Shown: in pieces, positions 7,061-14,992 of the stretch
How positions within the stretch are numbered: position 1 is the stretch's first letter
Layout: every line of letters begins with the position of its first letter
From: JBEOJY01 sp040275305
GTDB taxonomy: Bacteria; Pseudomonadota; Alphaproteobacteria; UBA9219
DNA: 29,590 nucleotides
Assembly: GCA_040275305.1 (NCBI GenBank)
Contig: JBEOJY010000051.1
Span: forward strand, 1-29,590
Direction: 5' to 3'
The notes under the pieces: generated by a model
Seen by the model: the letters and a program-made list of their open reading frames with translations, nothing else
Databases searched by the model: none
What the model was told of the DNA's origin: nothing
Made by a program: the position numbers and the translations under genes

Positions 7061-7876
7061 ATGATGACGCGCAGGAAGTTTTTACTTGCAGCAGCAGCTT
7101 GGGCGTTGCCCTCTGGCATTCCAAGGGTTTCCGTGAGCGGAAATGCCGCGAGCGCTTCTTACGTCAAGCCGATTCCCATTGATGTGCCGTGGCGTTCCGT
7201 CATTCATCTTACCATCGCCGACACTGTCTTGAAACGCCACATTACAGGCTTTCTTGATCTGTTCGAGCGGTCGGTTTTCTCGACTTTGTATTTCGACAGC
7301 GCGACCAAATCATCTGCCCCTCAGCAAGTTAACGGTCAGGATTACTTGAAAACTATTCGCGATATTTTTTCAGGGTATCGACGCGACGGGTTCGATTTTG
7401 TGGCGTTTATGAGGAAGTCTCCTCAGTTTGCCCGCGAAAGCGACTTGTCGGAAGACAAGCTTAATGTCGTTGGGCATCGTCGAGCGTATGACAACAAAGA
7501 CGTATTGAATGGGTGCGCCACTTTTTTTGCCAGCTATGGCACCCATGTTTCGCCCGTCGCCATCCTGATGGGGCAGGATTATTTATCCGGCATCAAGTGT
7601 CTTGGAATCGATAACAAATATTACCCAGAATCCGTTGACGCCGTAATGGCGCACGAGTTGACGCACGTAGAGCGCTTAAGCATGGACGAAAAGTTTCCTA
7701 TTAGGGCCGGAGGCATCGTCGGGGCGGCTTTGGGGGGTATGCAGCGTCATTCCGTAAGCCCCTATGGGTGGTTCAGTCGGAACGGCAATGGCGGGTATGT
7801 CACCCTCTACGACAAGCAGGTTGCGCGTCCGGTCAATGCGAACGTTGTTCTTCGCAGGCAAGCGGCGGCTCCTTGA
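7061..7876 (+). CDS. Secreted HExxH-motif protein with twin-arginine signal, unknown family
   Basis: I do not recognise this 271-residue protein. It begins MMTRRKFLLAAAAW, which matches a twin-arginine (Tat) signal with a hydrophobic stretch and a plausible cleavage after about residue 32 (AASA), so export to the periplasm is likely. H198ELTH202 in VMAHELTHVERL is a zincin-type HExxH motif, suggesting a metallopeptidase. The third zinc ligand is not obvious. The flanking segment IDNKYYPESVDAV places the motif on a predicted helix. The start at 7061 (or the next codon, 7064) was chosen because the upstream frame runs through a repeat and a promoter-like module. No Shine-Dalgarno sequence is clear. 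It stands alone between thrS (divergent) and dusB. Peptidase activity is inference. Confidence 0.7.
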   Translation: MMTRRKFLLAAAAWALPSGIPRVSVSGNAASASYVKPIPIDVPWRSVIHLTIADTVLKRHITGFLDLFERSVFSTLYFDSATKSSAPQQVNGQDYLKTIRDIFSGYRRDGFDFVAFMRKSPQFARESDLSEDKLNVVGHRRAYDNKDVLNGCATFFASYGTHVSPVAILMGQDYLSGIKCLGIDNKYYPESVDAVMAHELTHVERLSMDEKFPIRAGGIVGAALGGMQRHSVSPYGWFSRNGNGGYVTLYDKQVARPVNANVVLRRQAAAP

Positions 7877-7897
7877 AAACGCGCATGAAAAACGTGA

Positions 7898-7926
7898 TTG
7901 CCTATTATTTAGGCACATGTTAGTTT
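7898..7926 (+). promoter_or_regulatory. Weak promoter candidate for dusB
   Basis: TTGCCT at 7898 and TAGTTT at 7921 are spaced by 17 bp. A transcript starting seven bases after the -10 would begin at the dusB ATG (7933) and be leaderless. There is no Shine-Dalgarno sequence before that ATG, which agrees. The -10 match is poor. Confidence 0.3.
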
Positions 7927-7932
7927 GCGCAC

Positions 7933-8970
7933 ATGCTTGATATTGCTTCTACGACTGTTTCTAACATCGCGCCTATTCGTCGGGTCAAGCCTTTGCGGAT
8001 CGGACCCATCGTGATCGAAGCGCCGGTTATCCTCGCGCCGATGTCGGGGGTGACGGACAAGCCCTTTCGCAAGTTGGTGAAGACGTTCGGGGCTGGGCTG
8101 GTGGTGTCCGAGATGATTGCAAGTCAGGCGATGATCCGCGAATGCCGCAAGACGCTTCAGATGGCGGAGCGCGACGAGGCCGAGGGCATCATGGCGGTGC
8201 AGCTCGCAGGCTGCGAGCCTGAGGTGGTGGCCGAGGCGGCCAAACTTAACGAAGATCGCGGCGCAGATATTATCGACATCAATTTCGGTTGTCCGGTCAA
8301 GAAGGTCGTCAACGGCCATGCGGGATCGTCGCTGATGCGCGACGAGGCGCTTGCGGGCAAAATTCTTGAAGCGACGGTGAAAGCCGTCAAAATTCCGGTC
8401 ACGCTCAAGATGCGCATGGGCTGGAATCAGGAGAGTTTGAACGCGCCTCGGCTCGCTAAAATCGCGGAGGATTGCGGCATTCAGATGCTGACGATTCATG
8501 GGCGTACGCGCTGCCAGTTCTACGAGGGGCAGGCGGACTGGGCATTCATACGCAAGGTCAAGGAGGCGGTTTCGCTTCCCGTCATCGCCAACGGCGATAT
8601 TAAAGATTTCTCCGACGTGGACAGAGCTTTGGAGCTTTCAGGCGCCGATGGCGTGATGATTGGGCGCGGATGTTATGGTCGCCCGTGGTTTCTGGCGCAG
8701 GTCATGGCTTATTTGCGCGATGGCAAAATTCCAGCGGAACCTTCGCGGCAGACACTTTACGAAACGATGATTGCGCATCTTGATTCCATTCTGGAGCAAT
8801 ATGGCACTTACGCGGGCTTGAGGCTCGCGCGCAAACATATCGGTTGGTACAGTAAAGGGCTTACAGGATCGTCGGAGTTTCGCGCCCGCGTGAACAACGA
8901 GAGCGACGCGGCTGAAGCGCGGCGCATGATTGTCGAGTTCTTTTCTCCCCATCTTCAGGAGGCGGCATGA
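7933..8970 (+). CDS. dusB: tRNA-dihydrouridine synthase B
   Basis: DusB (NifR3) reduces uridines in the D-loop of tRNA using FMN and NAD(P)H. The 345-residue protein shows the family landmarks in order. APMSGVTDKPFR is the FMN-binding start of the TIM barrel. EMIASQAM and AVQLAGCEP follow. DINFGCPVKKVVNGHAGSSLM contains the catalytic cysteine. TLKMRMGW, TIHGRTRCQFYEGQADW, NGDI and GVMIGRGCYGRPWF complete the barrel, and a C-terminal helical domain with RLARKHIGWYSKGL follows. It overlaps the downstream Fis-like gene by four bases (ATGA), so the two are translationally coupled. In alphaproteobacteria dusB normally precedes ntrB and ntrC; here ntrB is absent. Confidence 0.97.
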   Translation: MLDIASTTVSNIAPIRRVKPLRIGPIVIEAPVILAPMSGVTDKPFRKLVKTFGAGLVVSEMIASQAMIRECRKTLQMAERDEAEGIMAVQLAGCEPEVVAEAAKLNEDRGADIIDINFGCPVKKVVNGHAGSSLMRDEALAGKILEATVKAVKIPVTLKMRMGWNQESLNAPRLAKIAEDCGIQMLTIHGRTRCQFYEGQADWAFIRKVKEAVSLPVIANGDIKDFSDVDRALELSGADGVMIGRGCYGRPWFLAQVMAYLRDGKIPAEPSRQTLYETMIAHLDSILEQYGTYAGLRLARKHIGWYSKGLTGSSEFRARVNNESDAAEARRMIVEFFSPHLQEAA

Positions 8971-9362
8971 GCGTCGCGTTTTCTTCCGTCGCCAAGCTCT
9001 TGCCAACAGATGCCGCGTCGGGGGGATTATCACAGGAAATCGAGCGGCATTTGCGGAATTATTTCGCCGCGCATGAGCATGGGGGGCTTCCCGCCGCAGG
9101 GTTGTATGACAGGATTTTGCGCGAAGTCGAGCGGCCTTTGTTGATTGTGGCGCTGGAAAAGTGCGAAGGCAACCAGTTGAAGGCCGCGCGGCTTTTGGGG
9201 GTAAACCGCAACACGCTGCGCAAGAAACTGCGGGAGCTTGGTTTGCTGGCGCCTGAATGCCGTCGCGCGAAGGCGCGTCATAGTCTCAGGCCGGACCATG
9301 CGCCTGTCGCATTTGCGCGACCTAGGGAGTTGGGTTCTCGACAATCAAAGGAGAAGCTATAG
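8967..9362 (+). CDS. Stand-alone NtrC C-terminal Fis-type DNA-binding domain (truncated ntrC)
   Basis: This 131-residue protein matches only the C-terminal part of alphaproteobacterial NtrC. Residues about 21-92 contain LSQEIERHLRNYFAAH, GLYDRILREVERPLL and the helix-turn-helix GNQLKAARLLGVNRNTLRKK. The receiver domain and the sigma-54-contacting AAA+ domain are missing, as is ntrB. The ATG overlaps the dusB stop and gives a clean 20-residue lead into the domain. The last 40 residues are Arg-rich, unlike NtrC, and the stop codon lies inside a repeat at 9356. By family knowledge this domain dimerises and binds DNA. The protein should therefore act like Fis (a DNA-bending or blocking factor) and not as a sigma-54 activator. 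The open frame is intact, but it could be a decaying remnant. Confidence 0.8.
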   Translation: MSVAFSSVAKLLPTDAASGGLSQEIERHLRNYFAAHEHGGLPAAGLYDRILREVERPLLIVALEKCEGNQLKAARLLGVNRNTLRKKLRELGLLAPECRRAKARHSLRPDHAPVAFARPRELGSRQSKEKL

Positions 9363-9655
9363 TCTAACTCTCGCACCCGTCCTACACATTAACATATTGC
9401 TCCAAAACAAGATTCGTTGTGACCGTTCGCGTCATTCCGGCGAAAGCTGGAATCCAGCTTGCGAGCGGCAGCAAGCGGAAAAGAACGAATTCACGGCCTG
9501 CGATTGTGAGCGCGATTGAAAGTCTTTCGCGCCGCAGACGCAGCGCTGCTGGATTCCGGCTTGCGCCGGAATGACGCTGGCGGCCAAGATAAGTTTTGTT
9601 ATCAAACAATGTGTTAATGTGTAGGGTCGTATGGCTATAGTTTAACTCTCGCACC
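9356..9655. repeat. Composite element: direct repeats flanking an inverted-repeat, REP-containing unit
   Basis: A 22-bp direct repeat beginning GCTATAGT occurs at 9356-9377 and 9634-9655 with one mismatch. Inside it are terminal inverted repeats, 9381-9399 (CCTACACATTAAC...) and 9607-9625, matching at 18 of 19 positions. Inside those is a second inverted pair, 9430-9458 and 9548-9576, built on CGTCATTCCGG and its complement. No open frame of note is present. The structure resembles a MITE or REP-doublet. The left direct repeat supplies the stop codon of the Fis-like gene and the right one lies 54 bp before ntrY. This accounts for most of the 346-base gap between the two genes. Confidence 0.8.
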
Positions 9656-9708
9656 TCCCCGCAGGGCTTGGGCGTTACGCTATAGTCCTCAGAAAAGGCT
9701 GTGTTTCC

Positions 9709-11988
9709 ATGGATGATGTCGTGAATGCGCCTGCGTCTGGTTCGCCTCGTTTCTGGCAACGCGCGACCGATTGGGCCACTCGCATAAGACTGCGCCACAA
9801 GCTCGTCGTCACGCTTGTGCTGGCCTCGGTGGCAAGCGGCATCGCGACTTATGCGGCGATGACGAGGACGCCGTTCTTCGGCAACGATCCGACGACCATC
9901 CTTATTCTTTCGTTGCTCGACCTTGGTTTCTTACTGGCGCTTGGCACCATCGTCGCGCAAAGGATCGTTTCAATCTGGATTAAAAGACGGCGCAATCAGG
10001 CTGGGTCGCGTCTGCATGCCCGCATGGTCAGCGTGTTCGCCTTGCTTGCCGTCGCGCCCGCTTTGCTGGTGGCGATGTTCGCCGCGATCTTTTTCTATTT
10101 CGGGGTCGAGGCGTGGTTTTCGCACCGCGTTAGGACTTCGCTCGACGAGTCGCTGGAGGTCGCGCAGGCCTACCTTGAAGAGCACAAGCAGGGATTACGC
10201 GCCGATGCGCTTGCGATGGCCAACGACCTTAATAGGCAGGCCATTTTATTGTCGAGCGATTCCGTGCGATTAACGCAGGCGGTCAACGCGCAAGCCTATT
10301 TGCGCAATCTTACAGAAGTCCTGATCTTCGACGGGACGGGTAAGATTCAGGCGCGGTCGGGTTTAAGTTTCGCCCTTTCGCTGGAGCCGATCACCGACGA
10401 TATGCTGGAGCATGCGAGGAAAGGCGATGTAACGCTTCTGCTTAACGACAATGATGATCGTATCAGGGCGTTCGTCAGGCTTGATAATTTCCTTGATACG
10501 TATCTTTTCGTGGGGCGGCCAGTCGAGTCAAAAGTGCTCGCGCATATGGCGGCGACGCAGCAGGCCGTGCACGAGTATAAGCAGATCGAGGGCAAGCGGT
10601 TCGGTTTGCAACAGGTCATATCTCTTGTCTTCCTTGCCGTCGCTTTACTTATTCTATTATCGGCGGTTTGGTTTGGGATGAATTTCGCCACGCGGCTGGT
10701 TGGGCCGATCAGCGCATTGATCGACGCCGCAAACCGCATTCGAGGCGGCGATTTGACAGCGCGCGTCGCGGAGGCTGAAAACGGGCAAGACAAAGACGAC
10801 GAGTTGGCCATCCTGAGCCGCGCCTTCAACAGGATGACGAGTCAGCTTAACGCGCAACGCAGCGAGTTGATGGATGCGAACCGCCAACTCGACCACCGCC
10901 GCAGATTCACCGAAGCCGTTTTGTCCGGCGTATCGGCTGGCGTTATCGGGCTTGATCCGCAGCGAATGGTCAACATTATGAACGCTTCGGCTGCGGAGTT
11001 CTTTGGCATCGAAAAGCCTGAAGGACAGATCGGTCAACCTCTGGCTCAGATCGCTCCGGAGATTGACGCGGTGCTTGCCAGAATGCCGCGCGACGCTAAA
11101 CTTGCGGGCGAACAGGTGGAAATCCGTTGCCCGGGGACTCCGGCGAGGACGTTGCTTGTTCGCGCGGCGCTTGAGAAATCGGATTCCAACGTGCGGGGCT
11201 ATGTCGTGACGTTCGACGATGTGTCCGATCTTCTTTTGGCTCAACGCAAGGCGGCGTGGGCCGATGTGGCGCGGCGCATCGCGCATGAAATCAAGAATCC
11301 GCTCACGCCGATCCAGCTTTCCGCCGAGCGACTGCGCCGTAAATACGCGCAAGAAATCACGACGGATCCCGAAGCGTTTCGGATATGCACAGACACCATC
11401 GTGCGCCATGTCGAGGATATCGGGCGCATGGTCGACGAGTTCTCAGCCTTCGCGCGGATGCCGTCTCCTGTCATGAAGACGCATGATCTGAAAGAACTTT
11501 GCCGCCAGACCGTGTTTCTTCAGAGCACAGGAAGAGGCGATATCAGCTATCGGCAGTTATTGCCGCAGGGGGGATGCGAGGCTGAATGCGATGGGCGACA
11601 AATCGCGCAGGCGCTCACCAATCTGCTTAAAAACGCTGCGGAGGCGATTGATTCGCGGCCTCCGCCTCTTAGCGGAAGTTTGCCGCAAGGAGCCGTAAGC
11701 TTGACATTAGAACGCGCACAAGATCGTATACGCATATCCGTCGAAGATAATGGCAAAGGGCTTCCGGTCGAGGATCGCAACCATTTGACCGAGCCCTATG
11801 TCACGACTCGTTTGAAGGGGACAGGATTGGGGCTTGCTATCGTCAAGAAAATCATGGAAGACCATCATGGAGAATTAATTCTGACGGATGCCGCGTCGGG
11901 GCCGGGGACGGGAGCTTGCGTGACTTTATTTTGGCCCTTGAAACAGCCAGAAGAAATATCTGGAACGCCTCAGGTCAATATCTCATAA
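9709..11988 (+). CDS. ntrY: NtrY sensor histidine kinase
   Basis: NtrY is a membrane sensor kinase that phosphorylates NtrX and is linked to nitrogen, redox and envelope control in alphaproteobacteria. The 759-residue protein has four membrane helices (about 30-50, 61-88, 104-130 and 303-328), with a sensory segment between the third and fourth. A HAMP domain follows (RLVGPISALIDAANRIRGGDLTARV). Next are a PAS domain (about 395-500, GVSAGVIGLDPQRMVNIMNAS), the HisKA motif with phospho-acceptor His526 in AHEIKNPLTPIQLSAERL, and a HATPase domain with NLLKNAAEAI, VEDNGKGLP and GTGLGLAIVKKI. The length and order are normal. AAGG lies 12 bases before the ATG. A 170-bp gap separates it from its partner ntrX. 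Confidence 0.95.
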   Translation: MDDVVNAPASGSPRFWQRATDWATRIRLRHKLVVTLVLASVASGIATYAAMTRTPFFGNDPTTILILSLLDLGFLLALGTIVAQRIVSIWIKRRRNQAGSRLHARMVSVFALLAVAPALLVAMFAAIFFYFGVEAWFSHRVRTSLDESLEVAQAYLEEHKQGLRADALAMANDLNRQAILLSSDSVRLTQAVNAQAYLRNLTEVLIFDGTGKIQARSGLSFALSLEPITDDMLEHARKGDVTLLLNDNDDRIRAFVRLDNFLDTYLFVGRPVESKVLAHMAATQQAVHEYKQIEGKRFGLQQVISLVFLAVALLILLSAVWFGMNFATRLVGPISALIDAANRIRGGDLTARVAEAENGQDKDDELAILSRAFNRMTSQLNAQRSELMDANRQLDHRRRFTEAVLSGVSAGVIGLDPQRMVNIMNASAAEFFGIEKPEGQIGQPLAQIAPEIDAVLARMPRDAKLAGEQVEIRCPGTPARTLLVRAALEKSDSNVRGYVVTFDDVSDLLLAQRKAAWADVARRIAHEIKNPLTPIQLSAERLRRKYAQEITTDPEAFRICTDTIVRHVEDIGRMVDEFSAFARMPSPVMKTHDLKELCRQTVFLQSTGRGDISYRQLLPQGGCEAECDGRQIAQALTNLLKNAAEAIDSRPPPLSGSLPQGAVSLTLERAQDRIRISVEDNGKGLPVEDRNHLTEPYVTTRLKGTGLGLAIVKKIMEDHHGELILTDAASGPGTGACVTLFWPLKQPEEISGTPQVNIS

Positions 11989-12158
11989 AGGTCGTAAGAG
12001 AATTCTTTGTCGTTCGACCCGAATCTGGTAAATATGCAACAGGTGTGTAGATTAGGCCTCAATGTCTGATGTCGTTTCCTTTTATAATCGCTTTGGATTC
12101 AAAACAATTGCGGCTCGCACCACACAAACTTACGGTTTGCTAACGAAAAGAAATCGCC

Positions 12159-13733
12159 ATGGCGTCACCAACAAAAGATAAAAGCCTGACCAACGATATC
12201 CTTGTCGTCGACGACGAGACGGATATCCGTTTCTTGATCAAAGGCATCCTGAACGACGAGGGGCTTTCCGTCCGAGAGGCAGGAACGTCCGACGAAGCGC
12301 TTGCCGCGATTCGTCAGCGCAAACCTACTCTTGTGATCCTTGATATTTGGCTGCAGGGAAGCTCGCTCGACGGGATGGAGATTCTGAAACAACTTCGCCG
12401 CGATTATCCAAACCTTCCCGTTATTATGATCAGCGGGCACGGCAATATCGAAACAGCGGTGGCGGCCACCAAGATTGGCGCGTTCGATTTTATCGAAAAG
12501 CCATTCAAAACGGACCGTCTGGTGTTGCAGGTTCAGCATGCGCTGGAAACTGCGCGGTTGCGGCGTGAAAACGAGGAGCTACGTTTCAGGGCTGGCGGGG
12601 AGCGCGACTTGATCGGAAAATCAGGCGCGATGAATCAGGTGAGGCAGGCTATTGATCGCGTCGCATCAACGGGCAGCCGCGTTTTGATTACCGGGCCGTG
12701 GGGCGTCGGAAAGGAGACGGTCGCAAGGTTGCTGCACGAACATTCGCGACGCGCGAGCGGTTCGTTCGTTTCCATCAATTGCGCGGCAGCGGCTTCCGGG
12801 CAGTTCGAAGCTGAATTGTTCGGCAGCGAATTTCCCATCGGGGGGAGCGGACGCAAGATCGGCGCCTTCGAGCAGGCGCATGGCGGCACACTTTATCTCG
12901 ACGAAGTTTCTGACATGCCGCTGGACATTCAAGGCAAGGTCATACGAGTCTTGCAGGATCAGGGGTTCACGCGCATCGGAGGGACCGCGCGCGTCGATGT
13001 CGATGTGCGAGTCATCGCTTCATCAAGCGGAAATCTTCAAGAGGAACTGCAGCTTGGCAAGATTCGTCAGGATCTTTATTACAGGTTGAGCGTTGTGCCC
13101 ATCGCGATACCGCCGCTCACGGAGCGCCGCGAAGATATTCCGATACTGGCCAATCACTTTCTTGCACGCGCGGCGGAAGCCTCAGGACTTTCGGTTCGCG
13201 CGCTGGGCGAAGACGCGATGGCAGCGTTGCAGGCCTATACGTGGCCCGGCAACGTGCGGCAGCTTCGCAACGTCATGGAATGGGTTCTTATTATGGCGGA
13301 GAGCGATGCGCCCGAACCGATCCGCGCCGATATGCTTCCGCCGGAGATCACCTCTTCGACGCCCAACGTGCTGCGCTGGGAAAAAAGCGGCGAGATCATG
13401 GGGATGCCGTTGCGCGACGCGCGCGAAATGTTTGAGCGGGAATATCTGCTTGCGCAGGTGACGCGGTTCGGCGGCAACATCTCGCGAACGGCCAGCTTTA
13501 TCGGGATGGAACGCTCGGCGCTGCACCGCAAGCTCAAACTGCTTGGCGTGCATGGCAACAGCAACGAAAACGCTGTTCCGGCCTCACGCGTGACGCCGGG
13601 GGCAGATAGAGCTTCTTCGGCTGCCTTGGCAGCGGTCACGGAAACGGCGGAGACTCTGGCGACGGATGAAAGCGAGATCGCGCCTGTTGAAGCGGTTGTC
13701 GCTCCGGCAGTGGCGTCTGGCGGGAATATTTAG
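12159..13733 (+). CDS. ntrX: NtrX response regulator
   Basis: NtrX is the response regulator partner of NtrY. The receiver domain has VVDDETD and phospho-acceptor Asp62 in VILDIWLQG. The AAA+ domain has Walker A GPWGVGKE, ELFGSE, Walker B GTLYLDEVSDMP and RQDLYYRLSVVPI. The Fis-type helix-turn-helix is GGNISRTASFIGMERSALHRKL. The GAFTGA loop needed to contact sigma-54 is replaced by PIGGSGRKIGAFEQ; loss of GAFTGA is known for many alphaproteobacterial NtrX proteins, so it probably controls sigma-70 promoters. Residues about 465-524 form an Ala/Glu/Val-rich extension after the helix-turn-helix, longer than I expect for the family. The ATG at 12159 starts shortly before the receiver. Confidence 0.93.
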   Translation: MASPTKDKSLTNDILVVDDETDIRFLIKGILNDEGLSVREAGTSDEALAAIRQRKPTLVILDIWLQGSSLDGMEILKQLRRDYPNLPVIMISGHGNIETAVAATKIGAFDFIEKPFKTDRLVLQVQHALETARLRRENEELRFRAGGERDLIGKSGAMNQVRQAIDRVASTGSRVLITGPWGVGKETVARLLHEHSRRASGSFVSINCAAAASGQFEAELFGSEFPIGGSGRKIGAFEQAHGGTLYLDEVSDMPLDIQGKVIRVLQDQGFTRIGGTARVDVDVRVIASSSGNLQEELQLGKIRQDLYYRLSVVPIAIPPLTERREDIPILANHFLARAAEASGLSVRALGEDAMAALQAYTWPGNVRQLRNVMEWVLIMAESDAPEPIRADMLPPEITSSTPNVLRWEKSGEIMGMPLRDAREMFEREYLLAQVTRFGGNISRTASFIGMERSALHRKLKLLGVHGNSNENAVPASRVTPGADRASSAALAAVTETAETLATDESEIAPVEAVVAPAVASGGNI

Positions 13734-13734
13734 G

Positions 13735-14406
13735 TTGGAAGCCCTTCTGTTTCCCAAAGCGGCGGTATTCGATTGGGACGACACGTTGGTCGAAAGCTTG
13801 TCGTGCATTGTGGACGCTATCAATCAAACAAGGGTGGCCTTCGGGCTTCAGGCGTGGAGTCGCGAGGAGGCGCGCGTCAATTGTAGGCGCGCGGCGCGAG
13901 AAACATTTCCTATCTGGTTCGGCGCGCGCTGGGAAGAGGCGCGAGACTTTTATTATCAAACCTATCGACCTCTGCGCGAGAACACGCCTATGCAGGAGAT
14001 GCCCGGCGCGGGGAATTTGCTGCGCTGGTTGCAGGCGGGCAGGATTCCGGTCTGTATCGTCAGCAACAAGCGGCACGATCTTCTGTGCCGCGAAATTGAA
14101 CGCATGGGCTGGCAAGGCATGATCGCAGCCGTGTCGGGGGCTTCGGACGCTTCGAAGCCCAAGCCCGATCGCGAGCATGTCGATCATGCTTTGGCCAAGG
14201 CAGGCTTGTCGGCCAGCGCGGATACGTGGTTCGTAGGCGACGGGGATACCGATGTGCTTTGCGCGCGCGCGGCGGGCTGCACGCCAATTTTCGTCGGAGA
14301 TGCGCAAGAAGCGCTGCGTCTCAACGCTCCTTACAGATTTACGGGGTGTTCCGAGGTGCTTGACTTGCTCGTTCGGATGCATGAAAAAGCCACTGTGCAC
14401 TCATAA
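13735..14406 (+). CDS. HAD-family phosphatase (phosphoglycolate phosphatase-like)
   Basis: All four HAD motifs are visible: FDWDDTLVES (nucleophile Asp13, acid/base Asp15), IVSNK, KPKPD and FVGDGDTDV. A helical cap sits between motifs I and II, as in the phosphoglycolate/beta-phosphoglucomutase group. The substrate cannot be named. The TTG at 13735 lies one base after the ntrX stop, gives a natural N-terminus of 10 residues before motif I, and would make 223 residues. An ATG at 13666 would overlap the last 68 bases of ntrX and add 23 residues. Expression with ntrX is likely. In many relatives trkA occupies this place between ntrX and hfq. Confidence 0.85.
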   Translation: MEALLFPKAAVFDWDDTLVESLSCIVDAINQTRVAFGLQAWSREEARVNCRRAARETFPIWFGARWEEARDFYYQTYRPLRENTPMQEMPGAGNLLRWLQAGRIPVCIVSNKRHDLLCREIERMGWQGMIAAVSGASDASKPKPDREHVDHALAKAGLSASADTWFVGDGDTDVLCARAAGCTPIFVGDAQEALRLNAPYRFTGCSEVLDLLVRMHEKATVHS

Positions 14407-14448
14407 AAGTTCAAGAGTTGGGAGCAGCTAAAAAGCTAGCGCTATTCG

Positions 14449-14612
14449 ATTCCCTCCCCCTTGCGGGGAGGGTTAGGGTGGGGGACCAGAAGACAGAAAG
14501 CATGTGTCAGGTATCAGAACGGCCTTGCAGTAATAATACTGTGCCTTGTGATGCATGATCTTTGCTTTCTGAATCTCCCCCACCCTAACCCTCCCCGCAA
14601 GGGGGAGGGAAT
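14449..14612. repeat. Perfect 37-bp inverted repeat upstream of hfq
   Basis: The arms 14449-14485 and 14576-14612 are perfect reverse complements over 37 bases, built on CCCTCCCCC, TTGCGGGGAGGG and TTAGGGTGGGG. They are separated by 90 bases that encode nothing obvious. A transcript would form a very stable hairpin in either direction. The element occupies half of the 325-base gap between the HAD gene and hfq and may end the upstream transcript. It looks like a non-autonomous mobile palindrome. Confidence 0.9.
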
Positions 14613-14634
14613 ACAGCCTGTCTTGCGGCTATAT

Positions 14635-14667
14635 TTGCCAACTTTTGCACTGCAATAGGTATATAAT
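14635..14667 (+). promoter_or_regulatory. Promoter-like module, copy C (hfq)
   Basis: TTGCCA at 14635 is followed after 19 bp by TATATA, overlapping TATAAT at 14662 (21 bp). The start of the spacer, ACTTTTGCAC, matches copies A and B. It lies 65 bases before the hfq start and just after a large palindrome, so it is a sensible hfq promoter candidate. Confidence 0.5.
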
Positions 14668-14731
14668 CGCAAGAATAATCGGCTCCGCGCGTTTCTGCGG
14701 TCGGGCGGGGCTTTTACCGGAGAATAGATCT

Positions 14732-14992
14732 ATGTCGGATTCACGTCTTAATCTTCAGGATACATTTCTGCAAACCTTGCGCAATGGCAAGATTCCAAGC
14801 ACGATCTTTCTCGTGAACGGCATCAAGCTTCAGGGCGTGATTACAGGGTTCGACAATTTTTCCATCGTGCTGCGGCGCGAGGCCCATGCGCAGCTGATTT
14901 ACAAGCACGCTATTTCGACCGTGATGCCGAACGCGCCTCTGCCAACGATGGAGGGAGAGGTTCATATTGATCAGACAGCGCAACCCCTGTGA
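14732..14992 (+). CDS. hfq: RNA chaperone Hfq
   Basis: Hfq forms a hexameric ring that binds small RNAs and mRNAs. The 86-residue protein has the Sm1 motif (LQDTFLQTLRNGKIPSTIFL, then VNGIKLQGVITGFDNFSIVL) and the Sm2 motif (LIYKHAISTVMP), followed by a short acidic tail. The ATG at 14732 was chosen because the family begins with a few residues before the Sm1 helix; the frame upstream is non-coding. GGAGA lies 11 bases before it. The stop overlaps the hflX GTG by four bases (GTGA), the usual alphaproteobacterial hfq-hflX pairing. Confidence 0.97.
   Translation: MSDSRLNLQDTFLQTLRNGKIPSTIFLVNGIKLQGVITGFDNFSIVLRREAHAQLIYKHAISTVMPNAPLPTMEGEVHIDQTAQPL

Noticed and set aside
12083..12088. TATAAT upstream of ntrX as a promoter
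   Set aside because: No acceptable -35 element is present at 16-18 bp; the hexamer alone is too weak to call.
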